Below the pieces are notes generated by a model that was not told the origin of the DNA, made no database searches, and was given only the letters and a program-made list of their open reading frames with translations. A stretch of 64,000 nt of DNA, taken from positions 2,170,001 through 2,234,000 of the forward strand of contig OX595987.1 of the NCBI GenBank assembly GCA_951394045.1, written 5' to 3'. A program made the translations under genes and the position numbers. Shown piece by piece: positions 63,691-64,000 of this stretch (position 1 is its first letter; each line of letters starts with the position of its first letter). The stretch comes from Nitzschia sp. DOCU1. Taxonomy: Eukaryota; Bacillariophyta; Bacillariophyceae; Bacillariales; Bacillariaceae.

Positions 63691-64000
63691 ATGCCGCACG
63701 TCGAACTACCACAAGCCGAGTTCAAGGTGAGACAAGAAAGCGCATTCCTGCTTAACGAAACCGCTCCGCTTCTTGGCTCAGCCCTCCTCACTTTGTTCAA
63801 TGCGATTATCATCATTATCAGGTGGTTATGCTCGGGGATACCTTTACGGGGAAGACTTCGCTAGTGCTTCGATTTGCGGAGGGTTATTATCGGGAATCTG
63901 GGCGTAGTGCCACTGTGGGAGCATTTTTTATTACAAAAAGGTTAACAGTTCAGGGATTGACTTGCAAAGTTCAGATTTGGGATACGGCAGGACAGGAACA
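63691..64000 (+). CDS. Rab5-like small GTPase, 3' end outside window
   Basis: A short first exon, 63691-63726, encodes 12 residues (MPHVELPQAEFK) and joins the second exon at 63822 via a 95 bp GT..AG intron in phase 0. The visible part has the phosphate-binding loop LGDTFTGKTS, the switch I region TVGAFFITKRLTVQG and the switch II start IWDTAGQE, all typical of Rab GTPases; G-A-F-F in switch I is closest to the Rab5/Rab22 group (usually G-A-A-F). It acts in early endosome or vacuolar traffic by inference. The window ends just after GQE, so the C-terminal cysteines and the base-recognition motifs are not visible. Confidence 0.85.

Overview
The window is nuclear DNA of a diatom or a close stramenopile alga; a pennate diatom is my best guess, but the species cannot be fixed from sequence alone. 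Genes are tightly packed on both strands. Introns are rare and short (about 60 to 90 bp, GT..AG). Several proteins carry a signal peptide ending in an A-x-(A/S)-F/W junction, the bipartite targeting signal used to cross the four membranes of a red-derived complex plastid. No rRNA, tRNA, CRISPR array or intact transposon was recognised.

Layout, left to right. 1-7.1 kb: 3' part of a class III alcohol dehydrogenase, a CLYBL-like lyase, and the spliceosomal helicase Aquarius. 7.3-10.2 kb: complex I subunit NDUFA12 and a PLP serine-decarboxylase-like enzyme. 10.8-19 kb: U2AF large subunit, a four-repeat MYB factor, Pol I subunit RPA49 and a TauE/SafE transporter. 20-24.6 kb: a metallo-beta-lactamase/cyclic-nucleotide-binding protein like the Dictyostelium GbpA/PdeD cGMP phosphodiesterases. 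24.7-31 kb: two unknown proteins, an omega-amidase and eIF2B-alpha. 31-38.2 kb: a large disordered RD-repeat protein, mitoribosomal mS35, a small basic protein, a TspO-like membrane protein and a three-exon twin-CX9C protein. 38.5-44 kb: a giant multi-pass receptor-like protein. 45.7-56.8 kb: a MED11-like protein, a plastid RelA/SpoT homologue, an unknown protein, proteasome ATPase RPT6, a MenA-type prenyltransferase, methylmalonyl-CoA epimerase and a Tic22-like protein with a Tat-type lumen signal. 57.5-63.1 kb: a paralogue of the receptor, on the opposite strand. 63.7 kb to the end: start of a Rab5-like GTPase.

Most genes are housekeeping and unrelated to one another, as expected where there are no operons. 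The most unusual content is the pair of receptor paralogues. Each has a cytosolic tail, a transmembrane helix, a Cache-like ectodomain, a second helix with a HAMP-like segment, a third helix, a second Cache-like ectodomain, a fourth helix and a TPR-like cytosolic domain ending in an identical tail. Neither has a kinase, cyclase or methyl-accepting output. Both introns sit at the same place and phase in the two genes. Together with the GbpA-like protein and the RelA/SpoT homologue, the window carries three separate signalling systems.

Exon boundaries were placed by hand from GT/AG sites, reading frame and family continuity. Start codons of genes with no clear N-terminal homology are provisional.
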